DNA of 64,000 nucleotides from positions 632,268,189 through 632,332,188 of the forward strand of contig CM057338.1 in NCBI GenBank assembly GCA_030015575.1, given 5' to 3'. Position numbers and translations under genes: made by a program. This document shows, one piece after another, positions 35,401-47,551 of this stretch. Origin of the DNA: Agapanthus africanus. Taxonomy: Eukaryota > Streptophyta > Magnoliopsida > Asparagales > Amaryllidaceae. Within the stretch, counting starts at the first letter, position 1. Each line of letters begins with the position of its first letter. The notes beneath the pieces were generated by a model. That model saw only the letters and a program-made list of their open reading frames with translations. It was not told the DNA's origin and did no database searches.

Positions 35401-35920
35401 AGTGGTAATGAAAAACCTGGTTTGGTCGTGAATATCAGTCGCAATTTACTTTGCCCTCCTTCTAATCCCTTGCTTTGTCTTAACTTAATACCTTCTATAC
35501 ACCATCGTTAGGCTACTTGGTTTTCTTCATTCCCTACTGTTTGGCACCTGCCTATGGTTTGGAAGAAGACTATCCAATTTGCGTAATAGGTGTACTATCT
35601 CCTAAACCAAGGAGTACTCGCAACCTGAGAGAAGGTAAAAGGAAAAGACAACTGAATAGTCCTATCCGTTTTCTCCAGAACCTGAAACCATTCTCGAATG
35701 AATTCTTTCGAGTTCGTATCTAACCATACGATGGTTTTGTCCAATGGAAGTGGACGTTCGTAGTAATACGGGGTGTCCTGGAGAAAAGGGTAAAAGTAGG
35801 AGTGGCAATGAGGTTTGCAACTCTGACAATCCAAAAGCCAGTGTTAAAGAAGGTTCGGTTAATTTTGGTCTCTGAGTCATAGTCTTAGGGTCGGGTCAAT
35901 GGTCGCTGCCAAAGAGAGAG
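32493..35920 (-). pseudogene. C1 copia pol remnant
   Basis: Next to the LTR is the polypurine tract (GCAAATGGGAGAT on the minus strand). Reverse transcriptase sequence is detectable near 33310-33540 with a YLDDI-like motif degraded to WMTY in one frame. Integrase core sequence with a YYIRFTYDFSSF segment lies near 34430-34510. I could not find the protease DTG. Stops and frameshifts are dense and no long frame survives. The segment 34980-35870 contains a tandem duplication annotated separately. Confidence 0.65.
35043..35860. repeat. Tandem duplication of about 410 bp in C1
   Basis: Blocks such as GGTTTTCTTC (35109 and 35519), GGAAGAAGACTATCCAA and TAACCATACGATGG recur in the same order with a period near 410 bp. 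C2 has the same two copies near 63100-63740, the first shortened by about 120 bp (period 289). The duplication therefore predates both insertions. Function unknown. Confidence 0.8.
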
Positions 35921-36207
35921 AGAAAAGAAACACTTAGCGTGCACTCTAACCTAGATCAGAATGGTTACCAATTTATCTAATCTGGAAACCTCCCACTGTA
36001 ACGTCAAATTCTTCTCCAAACCCAAAAGAAGAATTAGTCGGGATCACCCGAGGAGTAGACCAACTCATCAGCGGGAATCGGGATCCAACTATCATCGCAT
36101 GATAACGTGACGGAATCCGCTCACGCTATTACACTCCAGAAGGTATACGCATATCTGGCAAGTTTCAGTTCTTTTGAAACTCCCGATGTGGATTTTTGCC
36201 CCATGCT

Positions 36208-36417
36208 CTTATGACCTTGACGAAGGCCAACATATCATAAGTCACATGTCAAGTTCTACCCGTCATTGTCCAGGTTAATTTGAACCCACCCGTACATACC
36301 CTTGACGAAGGCCAAAATAGTAGTACGACTGTTCCAAACCAACGCATCTATCTATGCAGCAGAAAGGTAACAAGCCGCTACCATACACTATGCCTTGACG
36401 AAGGCCAACATACATAG
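36208..36417. repeat. C1 triple repeat of short hairpins
   Basis: The units at 36208-36241, 36291-36327 and 36388-36417 share the core CCTTGACGAAGGCC (CCTT-GACG-AAGG) flanked by CTTATGA/TCATAAG, CGTAC/GTACG and CTATG/CATAG. They match the triplets in A1 and A2. Confidence 0.75.
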
Positions 36418-36555
36418 CATGAATACTACGTACTACCCATCTGAAACGACGGAGGGCTACGAATGGTTTCTGCCGAAAACCTTTAACGTAATGAACTTGA
36501 TATTGTTGAAGGAACCGGATAGCTTTTTAAAAATATAGTGACGAAAACCTTTGCT

Positions 36556-36780
36556 ACAGAGGTCACTCCCGGTGAAGGGATTTCGGCTCTTTCCCCGTAG
36601 AATGAGGTGCAGGATATTCCAACTGAATACCACGGTGCAAAGCAAAAGTAATCGGCTATAGTGAAGTTAATGCCCTGACGCAAACTTTTTGTCCAAGGGG
36701 TCACTCCCGGTGAAGGGATCTCGGCCCTTGCTTCGTTGACTGAGGAGCAGGATATTCCAACTGAATACCACGATGCTAAA
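36556..36780. repeat. C1 duplicated two-hairpin module
   Basis: There are 39-nt blocks at 36556-36594 and 36695-36733. The second reads CAAGGG...CCCTTG where A1 and A2 have AAAGAG...CTCTTT, so both changed positions remain paired. The first has a single unpaired change (ACAGAG). A second hairpin of the GGATATTC...GAATACC type follows each. Confidence 0.85.
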
Positions 36781-36839
36781 CAAAAGTGAACGTCCTTGCA
36801 ATAACAGCTTTTTGAACAAGTTCCAACAACATCAGATTA

Positions 36840-37376
36840 GGTTTGTTTTTAACTTGCATTGATCCGAATCAACGCAGTCCCATCAATTGATCACACCACA
36901 AAGAACGAAAATATACTGATGTACGTATATGCCATCCGCATTCGCCACTGGGTTCCGTCATTACCCGTTAGGTTAGCTAACTAACGACAGAGCGGGGACT
37001 GGACTAGCGCGGATGCAAAACATATACAACATCTACTAATATATATATACCAATATATAATATTTCGCTCAAGGCGTGATAAAATGCAACATCACAGAAA
37101 TGTACAGCATCACAGAACAATACAGATATCTGGGATCCCCGGGTTTCACAGAGCCACTACTGAAACCCGACGTTCCCCTGGTCGTGTGGATAGCCTGTGC
37201 AATGAAATCCTAGACCCCTACGGGCGCGGCAAGTTACCCGCCAAAACCTGAAGCGAGGCAGCCCCCTTCAGCAACGTGAATGGACCACCCAGCACTTCAC
37301 GGAATCCGGTAACTTGGGCACCCCTCCTGGGTCAACCTGTACCCTCTACGAGTGCGGCGAATAGCCCGCCAATTCT
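36840..37376 (-). other. C1 leader fragment
   Basis: It contains a long imperfect hairpin at 36933-37015 (CATCCGC/GCGGATG outer and CGTTAG/CTAACG inner), homologous to 45622-45703. It also has GGTCGTGTGGATAGCC near 37180, related to the closing-stem arm of the A and B leaders. It ends abruptly at 37376. Confidence 0.65.
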
Positions 37377-37762
37377 AGAAGATACTTAAGATAGGGTTTC
37401 TTCTCACTTCACATTTCATATGGTGTGGTAGGCACTGACTTAGTAGGAACCTTGTTCAAAAGATATGCAGCAGATTCTAGTGCATAACCATAGAAGGATC
37501 GCGGTAACTCAGTGTTACTCATCTTGGAACTCACCATATCCAATAAGGTGCAATTCCGCCATTCCGATAAACCGTTGTGTTGAGGTGTGTATGGAGGATT
37601 AAGCTGAGAGAGAGAATTCCATTTTCTTTTAAGTAATCCAAGAACTCGGCACTTAAGTATTCACCACCTCGATCAGATCTAAGTGTCTTGATACTTTTGC
37701 ATGTTTGTTTTTCTACTTCATTCTTGTATTCTTGGAATTTCTCAAAGGCCTCGGATTTATGT
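37377..37762 (-). pseudogene. Orphan copia integrase core fragment
   Basis: On the minus strand from 37762 it encodes a continuous integrase segment with FEKFQEYKNEVEKQ followed by LRSDRGGEYLS, containing the second catalytic Asp. This reading is better preserved than in any A or C copy. It then loses frame towards 37377. It aligns with A1 near 17640-18020 but is clearly a different lineage. On the right it is cut by A4; on the left it meets the C1 leader without LTR or target site features. Confidence 0.85.
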
Positions 37763-39319
37763 TGTAGAGTAACCTAGCACAACAGCAAGGTTTCGGGAGG
37801 CATCGTCCATGCCAAATTCAATTTTTTTCCATGCTACTTAACCCTAGAATCTTAACTAAAGATTTAGATGAAACAAAGTGTAAACAAATTTACAACTAAG
37901 TGAACTAGGAATACAACCTTTGTAGACCGGTCCTTCACTTCAATAGCTCCGTGTAGTAGTCCCTTCGCTCTAAGTAGTGATCTTGCGGACTATAGAACGA
38001 CTTCACAAGGTGAAAGGTACGAGCTTGCACGAAGTATTCGAGGCCGAAGATGATCTACGTCAAGGAGACACTAACGCAAGCTACCTCTTCATTAATGAAG
38101 GATTAGTGAAGCTAACACCCTAAACTAAATGGCTAATCGAGTAGAGGATGATGAAGTAGGATTTTTGCTCACTTTAGAATTGATTTTCTCACTAATTTTC
38201 CTCACCTCTCATTAACCTAGAGAGCTCTCTCTTGTGAAGAGGAAGATGAAGCAAAATAATGGATGAGGGAATGAATGGCAACCATGGGTGAGTTTGTATC
38301 ATATACTAACTCATGTAGAGACATAACCATGGCTAATGAGTATGGTTGGGTTAATAAATATCTTAAGTAAAACAAAGTTAGTGGACTAAGTAAATGCATC
38401 TGCAAGCTTCTGCAAGCTTCATGCATGTGACTAATTTCCATCTAATTTGGATTTACTTTAAATAAAGAATCCTCACATTATCATGAGCATGGTGTAAGTA
38501 TCATACACCCATGTAGTGTGTATAATCAAGCATGACACAAAAATGTACATTAATATATTTCACATATATACTATATGCACACAAGTGAGAAAAAGAAATG
38601 TTTAAGTGATCTAATATTAGTTAATGTAATCTAGTATATCAAATATACAATTATACATTAAATTATCAAATCAATACTTGATTTAATAATCCGGCTATAT
38701 CACATATAACCGACTAATATCATATGTATCATGTTATCGAATCAATACTTGAATCGATAACCCGACTATATCACAAATAACCGACCGATACTAATATCGC
38801 GAGAATATAATACGGTATCAGATACTCGTACTAATCTCTGTCCCGCACATATCACATATGCGCTTCTACTTCGTTTTGCCTGAGCCAGTAAACTTCTGTG
38901 TAGGACTCTAAAGACTCGTCAATACGCCGGCAGTAGGTGATGATCACATCAAGCACCCGCAAGCCGTCAGCAGTACTAGCTGGACGTAACGGCTACCCGG
39001 GTATTGAGCGATCAGAAGATCAACAAGAAAGCCCGCTCTAACTCTTGTAAAGTCTGTCAGTAACATTACCGTACAGTCCGGTCTCTTCGTCTGATATGTC
39101 GCATATCTAGTCTAGGGGTGGTAAACGTCAGACCCCAGTAACCGATAAGTCGTGCCGATGTAAGGCTCATAACGGGTCGAGAAACTACTGATAACACTTA
39201 CACGTAGATCTCCATATCAGCCCTGGCCAGAGACTTCTTGTTATAGCCAATCGAGCACAGCGCAACATCAACCCCCTATACCGGGAGAGACGAATCCCCT
39301 CCCATCGCTCATTGCCTCC
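37763..39319 (-). mobile_element. A4: group A copia LTR, first segment (interrupted by A2)
   Basis: It begins TGTAGAGTAACCTAGCAC, a variant of the A LTR terminus, and follows A1 up to the CGCTCATTGCCTCC block, where A2 inserted. It resumes at 49745 or 49750. Inverted repeats of the A cluster are present near 38663-38693 and 38733-38761, here with TAC loops. No internal sequence of this element is in the window. Confidence 0.85.
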
Positions 39320-41530
39320 TGATAGGATTCCTTAGCACCCTACTGGGTTTTCACAGCAACAACCATGCCAATTTCAAAAATTCCAATTTCAAAAATTCTA
39401 AGGTGCTTATCAATCCTAAGCTAGGATCAAGCTAGAGTGAAAAGACAATAAAACATGCAATCATACATTACATAAGAAGTGAACAAGAATACAACATTTG
39501 TAGACCCGGTACTTCACTTCTAATGCTCCGTGCAGTCATCCCTTCGCTGCGATCGCTGCAAGTGAAGATTTCCCGAACTCTAGAATGGTTTCCTTTGGAG
39601 AATGAACGATCTTGCTCGTAATCTTCGAGGCCGAAGATGATCTACGTCGAGGAGACCTAAACTCAAGCTACCCCCTTCATTAGGTCAAGAACTTTGTGAA
39701 GAGAACACCCTTTACAACCCAAGCAAGTGTATAGGAAGATGAAATAGGAAGTGGGCTCACTTTAGATTTTAATTTCTCACTTGATTTCACCATTTTCCTT
39801 GGAACTAGAAAGTAAGAGGAAGGAGATGAAGAAAAAGCTCAAGAAAAATCAAGTGAATCAATTAATTTGCAACCATGGGTGAGTTAGTATCTAATACTAA
39901 ACCATTGTAGAGACTTAACCATGGCCAACTCTAATGGTTTGGTTTAAAAATATCTTAAGTAAAACAAAATGTGTGGACTTGGTCAATGGTTATCCAAGCT
40001 TCATGAAGTTTCAAGCCATGACAAAATATGCCACCATTTTGAATTTACTTAAAATAAATAAAAACCTAACAATTATAAGTAAGCATGGTGTAAGTCATAC
40101 ACACACCCAAGTTTGCATGTATCATCAAGCATGATACAAACATGTATACAATTATATATCACATATACACTTTGTGCACATCAAGTGAGAAAAACAATCT
40201 TAAGTGAGCTTATACTAGTTAATGTAAAGTAATATATCAAATATATAATTATACATTAAATCATTAAATCAACACTTGATTTAAGGATCCGGTCATATCA
40301 CATATAACCTAATATTATGTGTATCAATTTATCGAATCAACACTTGATTCCATAACCCGGCTATATCGCATATAACCAATCGATGATACAAATCGCGATA
40401 ATAGAATAAGGTATCACATACTCGTATTAATCTCGGTCCCGCACATATCACATACGTGCTCCTACTCTGTTTCGCTTGAGCCAGGAAACCTCTGTGTAGG
40501 ACTCTAAAGACTCGTCAATACGTCGGCAGTAGGTGATGATCATATCAAACACCCACAAGCCGCAAGAGGCGTTCTAAATGTTACGGCCACCCAGGCATTG
40601 AGCGATCAGAAGATCAACATGAAAGCCCGCTCATACTCCTGCGAATCCAATCAGTAACACTACCGTACAGTCCTGTCTCTTCGTCTGATATATCGCATAT
40701 CTCTCCTAGGGGTGGTAAATGTCAAACCCCGGTAGCTTGATAAGTCATGCCGATGTAAGGTCCATAACGGTCGGGAAACTACTGATAACTCTTACTAGTA
40801 AATCTCAGCAACCCTGGCTAGGGATTTCCAGTTATGGCCAATCGAGCATAGCGCAACATCAACCCCCTATACCGGGAGAGACGAATCCCCTCCTATCACT
40901 CACTGCCTCCATGTGACTCGGGACTGTACCCAAAAACCACCTGTTTGCACGACTCAGTAGAGCCGTGGTAGGGTGGAAATCAAAGTACAGTGGGAGACAC
41001 ACAAGACTCTATGACGATCTCGGGTCGACAGACTAACCTGTACCAGTGTCACCAGAGAACTGCTATCTGACGTGAGGTATAATACAATCTAGGAGTTCTC
41101 GGCGAGTCCGTTCAGTGTACCCAGTCTCCACTGAGCACCCGTATACCATCTCTGATGTCAAACACCAATGGATATGGGATCATCCATCGCCCATCACATG
41201 GGTCGAGAAGATATACGCTAGTCTACTCTGGAATATCGATGCCCCGTCTCGATATTCCCACGACTAGGAACAATTGTAGGATGTACTTACTGACTATCCA
41301 GACCCCACTAGTATGATCCCTATCATAATCCTGGAAGTCAAGTACAAATCCTAAGGGCTTTACCAACATGTCACAGAGAGATAATATAAGTGTACATGTT
41401 AAGGTGAAGAGCAACCATATGGCGTACTATCTTGTCGAGCAAGAAAGTCCTCCCTATGTATGTGCAAGCCTCCACTATAATATACATCTCATGTACAATA
41501 ATGGCCTCTAGTGCATACATACAACTAACA
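39320..41530 (-). repeat. A2 3' LTR (left copy)
   Basis: The LTR is 2,211 bp and is followed by the polypurine tract (GCAAATGGGAGAT on the minus strand) at 41531. The palindromes at 40265-40400 correspond to those of the right LTR. Confidence 0.92.
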
Positions 41531-44488
41531 ATCTCCCATTTGCACTAGGGCTATCATATAGCAGTGGTTGAAGTATCTCATACTCAACCATCCCATAAAA
41601 GTCTCTCTCTAGAAAAAGGCCTTTGTGAGTGGATCCGCCGTGTTGTCCTCAGAATTTACTCTCCTAACCTCGATCCCCTGGAGATCAACCATCTCCACGA
41701 TCAGGTGATACTGCCTAAGAATATGTATGGATCACAAATGGGACCGGGGTTCCTAGGCCAAAGCCACATCTCCATTGTCACACAATGGTAGGAACCTTGT
41801 TCATCTCATGAACAAATAAACACACAGACTTCCATTTGGTAGCATCTTTGATAGCGATGTCACCAGCCTTTATCGTCTAGTTTGTCATGATATCTAGCTT
41901 GGAACTCTTCCAACACACCGTCCCTCCACTGAGGGTAAAGATAATGCCTGTGACTGACATTCAGTCGTCCTTACCACCCTGGAAGCTATCCAGTGATTCT
42001 CCCCATGATCGATTGATACCATCTCACTACATCTAGTGAGAATCCTAACATCCATTTAGATCTATCTCATAGATCCAAAACCCAGGATTTAGGAGGTATC
42101 ACCTTGATCCTATATGGAGAATCCTTGTGATAAGAGGAGATTGACAGAGCGTAGCATAAGAAACTCCTTTCCTATCAAGAGTATGTCATCCACGTACTAT
42201 ACGAGGAAGAGCACCATACTCCCTACTACCTTTTTGTATATACAAGGTTCATCTACCATTTTGATGAAGTCAAACGCTTTGACTATCACATCAAAACAGA
42301 TGTTCCAACTCCACGATGCCTGCTTTATCCCATAAAGCAACTTGCACATATTTCCGCTGCTCCCACTGTCTACGAAGCCCTCTGGCTGTGTACTTATAGA
42401 CGCTCTCTTCTAAATCACTATTCAGAAAAGCAGTCATGACACCCAACCACCAGATATCGTAGTTATGGTATATAGCAATGGCAAGTAGGATCTGGATAGA
42501 CTTAAGCATAGGTACTGGAGAAAAGGTTCCATCATTATCCATGCATGGTCGATGACGAGAACCTTTTGCAACAAGTCTAGCTTTGAAAGTCTCAACTTAT
42601 CCATCTACACCAAGTAATCTTCTCAAGATATACTTGCTCCTGATGGGGATTTAACCCTTCAGATATAGCAACCAAAGTCCATACTTTGTTGGTGTATATG
42701 GATTCCATCTCAGATCGCTTAGCATCCAGCCATTCTTACAGAGTCCCCACTCTTGATAGCCTGCTCGAAACTAGTTGGGTCATTATCTCATGATGCAATC
42801 CTCGCTCCCACTGTCATCGAGAAATCGAAGTATCTCTCAGGCGGATGAGGAACCCTACCAGATCGGTGGAGAGGCTGAGGTTCGTTGGAAACTATTGTAT
42901 CCTCTGGTTCTATCAAATCATCAGCTGTAGTTTGTATAGATGGAACTCTTTCCAGTTCTACCTCATGTCCACAAATTTCTTTTTCTAAAAGGTGGCATGC
43001 CGAGAAATAAAACACCTTTTGTTCCTCGGTGCAGTAGAAGATATTCCCTTGCGAATGCTTGGGATATCCAACAAACTTCCACAGAACAGACCTTGCCTCG
43101 AGCTTGTACGGATTTTGCTTTTAGACATAGGTCGGATAACCCCAAATCTTAACTTACTTAAGAGATGGGGTCTTCCCATACCATATCACATATGGAGTGG
43201 TAGGTACTGATTTGATTGGAACCCTGTTCAATAGGTATGCAGGTTCTCAAGTGCATAACTCCCAAAATGAAATAGGCAACTCAATAGTACTCATCATAGA
43301 GCGCACCATATCTAATAGGGTGCGATTGCTCCGCCCCGATACATCGTTGTGCTGTGGTGTATACGAAGGAGTAATGTTGAGAGAGAATCTCATTCTCCTT
43401 TAGAATAGTCCAGGATCTCCATGCTTAAGAATTCTCCTCCCTGATCTCATCATAGGACTTAAATACTTATACCAGTTTTGGTTCTCGACTTCTGACTTAT
43501 ATTCTATGAATTTCTCAAAAGCTTCAGACTTGTGTTTCAACAGAAACATGTGTCTGAATTTTGAGAGATCTTCAGTGAATGTAATGAAGTACAAAGAACC
43601 AGTCCTGGCATATGTAGACAAGAGATCACATACATCATCATGTATCAGTCCTAAGAGTTTACTAACTCTTTCTCTATTTCCAGCAAACGGAGCTATGATC
43701 ATTTTATCTTTGTGACATGACTGGCAAGTTTCATAAGATGCAAATTCAAATTGATTTAAATATGCATCTAAATGTAACTTATCTAATCGGGTCGCATTGA
43801 TATGACCTTGTCTACAATGCCTCAAGAAGGATTCATTCATTTCTGAACTTTCCCTCTTGTGTGTGTTCTATACGTTGAGAACTGTGGTTTGATTTAGAAC
43901 GTATATGACATTAGATAACGCGCCTGAACCGATCAACACTTTGATATAGGAAATGTTCAAAACATTATCCATCAATACAAAATTATATCCTTCTTTATGT
44001 AATAAAGAGACTGATATAATGTTGTATATCAGGTTCGGTATCTAATAACATTCGTTCAGAATCAATGTATTTGGTAATACAAGGTGATATCTGCCAACTG
44101 TTTTGGCTGCAACAATTGCACCATTCTCTATACTTAGAGACATATCACCCATTCCCAGTTCTCTATCTTTCTTTAGCCTATGTAACAGATTACATATGTG
44201 GGATCCTGATCCGGTATCTCATACCCAGGACGTAGAGGATACTGAGAAACAGTTCTCGGTAATGAACACACCCGAAGAAGATGCATCATCATGCACTTTC
44301 TTCGTTTGGGCGGCACGGGAATTCTGGTAATCCTCTATTTCCTGCTTAGTCTTATAACAATTATAAGTTGGAGCGGGACCAACGTTCCCCAGCTCAGTAT
44401 AACAAGCGGGTTTGGTCAATACATCCATATTATTATCTTGATTAAGGCGTGACATGGTCGCTACCTGGAGAGAGAGAGAAGAAAACAC
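41531..44488 (-). pseudogene. A2 copia pol remnant
   Basis: The minus-strand frame 44488-44219 (89 codons) carries the TYNCYK zinc-knuckle remnant and ends at TGA (44219-44221) directly after SWV. The next codons read DTGSGSHICN, the protease active site. The frame 43840-43400 (146 codons) holds GHINATRL, the integrase CQSCHKDK zinc-binding motif, an HDDVCD segment at the first catalytic Asp, and YFITFTEDLSKF. RT sequence with MTAFLNSDLEESVY lies in 42291-42542, where a deletion joins it to later RT sequence. All other parts are frameshifted. Confidence 0.85.
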
Positions 44489-44900
44489 TCTGCGTACGAT
44501 CTTACAAGATTAGATTGGTTATATATTTTATCTAATCAGGATGGCTCCCACTGTTTATATCAAATCTTCCTTCAAACCTTAAAAGGAAAAACTAGCCGGG
44601 ATTAATTACACTCTACAAGTTCGCCAATCTTTCAGTTAGGCCAGTGCCGGTACTTTGAGGGAGGTTCCCCGCGCTTTCATACGGAACTAATTAAAATAAA
44701 CCTCGTTTTCCCAGGGGCGTAACCCCGTTGACACCTTTCTAGACACCTACTTGATCGGCTAATTGTAAAGTGCAAAACTCTCCCAGGAGTAACAATTACT
44801 CGCAATGGGTATCAGGATCCATCTATCTCATAGAAGGTATGCAATCTCATTGCAAATTTTAATACTTGAAACTCCCGATAATAGTTTTTACCCCTAGTGA

Positions 44901-45110
44901 CTTATGACCTTAACTATGGTCAACAAATCATAAGCACTAGTCAAGTTCTACCCGTCATTTCATGATTAATTATACCCACCCACATGACCCTTAACTATGG
45001 TCAACAAAGTTACATGACTGTCCTAACTAATCGCATCATATGCTATGTAGGAAGACATCACTTAGCTACCGTACACTTTGCCTTAACTATAGTCAACAAA
45101 CACAGCACGA
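44901..45110. repeat. A2 triple repeat of short hairpins
   Basis: The units at 44901-44934, 44983-45019 and 45071-45110 have the core CCTTAACTATGGTCAAC in place of the A1 and C1 core. The first keeps perfect CTTATGA/TCATAAG flanks. Confidence 0.72.
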
Positions 45111-45249
45111 ATACTAAGTACTCTACTTCCTAAAATGACGGAGGGTTGCGGATGGTTTTTAAGAAAACCTATAACGCTTTGAACTTGATCTCGTTGTAGA
45201 ATCAAATGGTTTAAAATGGAGTGTTTTTGAGGCCTTTGCTAGTTTCGCT

Positions 45250-45480
45250 AAAGAGGTCACTCCCGGTGAAGGGATCTCGGCTCTTTCCCCGTCGAATGAT
45301 GTGCAGGATATTCACAATACCACTATGCAAAGCAAGAACTAGAAAAGCAATCAAAAGACGAAACCGAGGGTTGTAGCATCTGCCAGTTATTGCTAAAGAG
45401 GTCACTCCCGGTGAAGGGATCTCGGCTCTTTCCTCATTGAATGAGGTGCAAGATGTTCTACAAGGAACACCGCTATGCAA
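45250..45480. repeat. A2 duplicated two-hairpin module
   Basis: 39-nt blocks at 45250-45288 and 45395-45433 match those of A1. The hairpin after the second reads TGTTC...GAACA, where the others have TATTC...GAATA. Confidence 0.85.
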
Positions 45481-45621
45481 AGCAACAACTGGAGCTACCT
45501 GTTTTTGAAAATTCGATTCCACAACATCCTTAGGTTTATTTTCTTTTATTAATCTCATTAATGAATGTCCTATCATTTAAGTCACCTAAACATCACAGAT
45601 AAATACAACGTACGCTTACGC

Positions 45622-45703
45622 CATCCGCATTCGCCTCGATGTCCCGTCATGCACCGTTAGGTTAGGTAACTAACGGCAGAGCGGGGCAGGGCTAGCGCGG
45701 GTG
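45622..45703. repeat. Long three-helix hairpin in the A2 leader
   Basis: Nested pairs are CATCCGC (45622-45628) with GCGGGTG (45697-45703), TGTCCCG (45640-45646) with CGGGGCA (45682-45688) and CCGTTAG (45654-45660) with CTAACGG (45670-45676). The homologue in C1 is 36933-37015. A1 lacks it. Confidence 0.75.
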
Positions 45704-47537
45704 TAAAACATAAGAAACATCTATATAATATATCATATATACTATATACAGTATCTATCTCAACATATCAAATGATCACATCACAGATATCGCAGCAGAA
45801 AACAACATATGTAATATTGGATATACTAGGATTTCCGGGTTTTATATTAAGCCTGTATAAAACACGGATTCCACGGTTGTGATGAATAGCCAAACATACA
45901 TCCCTACGAATTCTAGAGTTAGGAGACCCGGTCTCGATGCCTCGAAGACGGTCTCCCACTGGACTTTAGAACCCGGTTACTTGTGCTCCCCTCCTTGGGT
46001 CTATCCCAATGCGGAAAAGTAAATAATATACATCAACGGTGACATCTTCCTCAACCCGGAAGTGCCCCAATAAAAAAATATTACATACAATTAAATTTTA
46101 CATGAATGAAAATGAAAAACTCTCATCTCACATAAAACCACCGGCTATTCAAACACGACGATCCAATATAACATATCCAGCAACACATAACATCACATGT
46201 CATCAACGTAAGTAAATATGCGTATCCCAATTGTCCTTGATGTATAGCAACGAAACCGAAGATACACCATATATTACACTTACGGTCGCAGAAGAGAAAG
46301 TGAAAACTACAACAGTTGGAATCCGCAACCACCTTAGACATCATAAACCTATAATATCTCAGATTGCAGATTTCATGCCTAACAATATGAATTCCTTAGA
46401 CATCATATGCCTAACAATTATAAACCCTGCATTTTAGTCTCGATATTGAAAACACTTTTCAATAACAAGTCGGGCAATTCAACAAGATTCCCGACATCCT
46501 GGTCGAATGCTCGTCAGGAACTTTAGTAGACGGCCCCACCCCCGATACCGACGACGAAGTGCACTAAGGCGGAACACCGCGACCGCGAGCACCCAGACGG
46601 ATGCTTTTGGCAACGGAGTTCTCCTGCAGTCACTTGGTCGGGGTTATGGGGTGTGGCTATCTAGTAATGTTACCCGGCGAGTATCCGCATACACTACGTG
46701 ATTGCGACGGACTTTTGATCGCATCAAAATCACGTGGCAACTGATCAAATGAGACTAAATTGCTAGATTTATAAAATTCAAATATTGTGGATTCTAAGTA
46801 TTGTATCCTATCACAAATATCCGGACGGCGTTAAACTTTTCGATCGAATAATCAAAGTCCCACAATTTCCCGAAAACTCAACACTTGAGCAAAGTTAAAG
46901 TACCCAAAACATGCCACAGTACCTATGATCCAGCCATAGAAGGGCCAAACCAACGCCTCACCTATGACACCGCGGAACTACGGCAAACCCTAGGGTTCAC
47001 TCGCGGTTCCGAGGGCATAGAATATAGTTAAGGTTTTTGTTCTTCTAGAGGGTCCATAGAGTTATTTGCATGATTTTCCGAATACCCTAAACTTGGAAAA
47101 ATGGGCTTTTGACATTCGATCGAACTCTTTAACTTCTCCTAGATAACATGTGAAAACCCAAATACAATGTTAAACTACGAATACGAAACACTCCGAAGTT
47201 GCCTACACAGTAACACTGCATCATATGCAATTGTAGAAAAAACAAACAACACCTGAAACACCAAAACCCAGAGCATGGAACATGATAAAAATTTGAACCC
47301 AAAACAAACTCCTTGGGCTGGCCTGCTCGGCCATAACCCCAATCTGCTCGGTTAAAATCCGAGCAGATGGTCCCCAATTTTTGTCATGTTCAGCTAATAG
47401 CTCATACAGTATTCTGCACTTATTTAAATAATTTTCAGAGGTCGTTTAAAAATCGACAGAAACTGGGTCTCGATGTTTCACGTTTCGGAGTAGTTTCGGT
47501 TTCGTAGTCTAACACACATCGTCTAATACTCTAGCCC
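45704..47537 (-). other. A2 untranslated leader
   Basis: It is homologous to the A1 leader. The closing-stem pair is TGAATAGCC (45883-45891) with GGCTATTCA (46143-46151). No coding frame is recognised. Confidence 0.7.
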
Positions 47538-47550
47538 GGCTCTTATAACA
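47538..47550 (-). promoter_or_regulatory. A2 primer binding site, mutated
   Basis: The reverse complement is TGTTATAAGAGCC, the initiator tRNA-Met site with two substitutions. Confidence 0.75.
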
Positions 47551-47551
47551 C

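Larger units (their letters stand above)
30368..37376 (-). mobile_element. C1: group C Ty1/copia element, 5'-truncated
   Basis: It is a minus-strand element with its 3' LTR on the left (30368-32492), a polypurine tract, degraded pol (about 32508-35920), structured repeats and part of the leader (36840-37376). The primer site and 5' LTR are missing: at 37376/37377 the sequence changes to an unrelated copia integrase fragment. The left edge begins TGTAAGTGCACGG directly after the B1 primer site; ACTAA precedes it but the matching duplication cannot be seen. Internal order matches A1 and A2. Confidence 0.85.
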
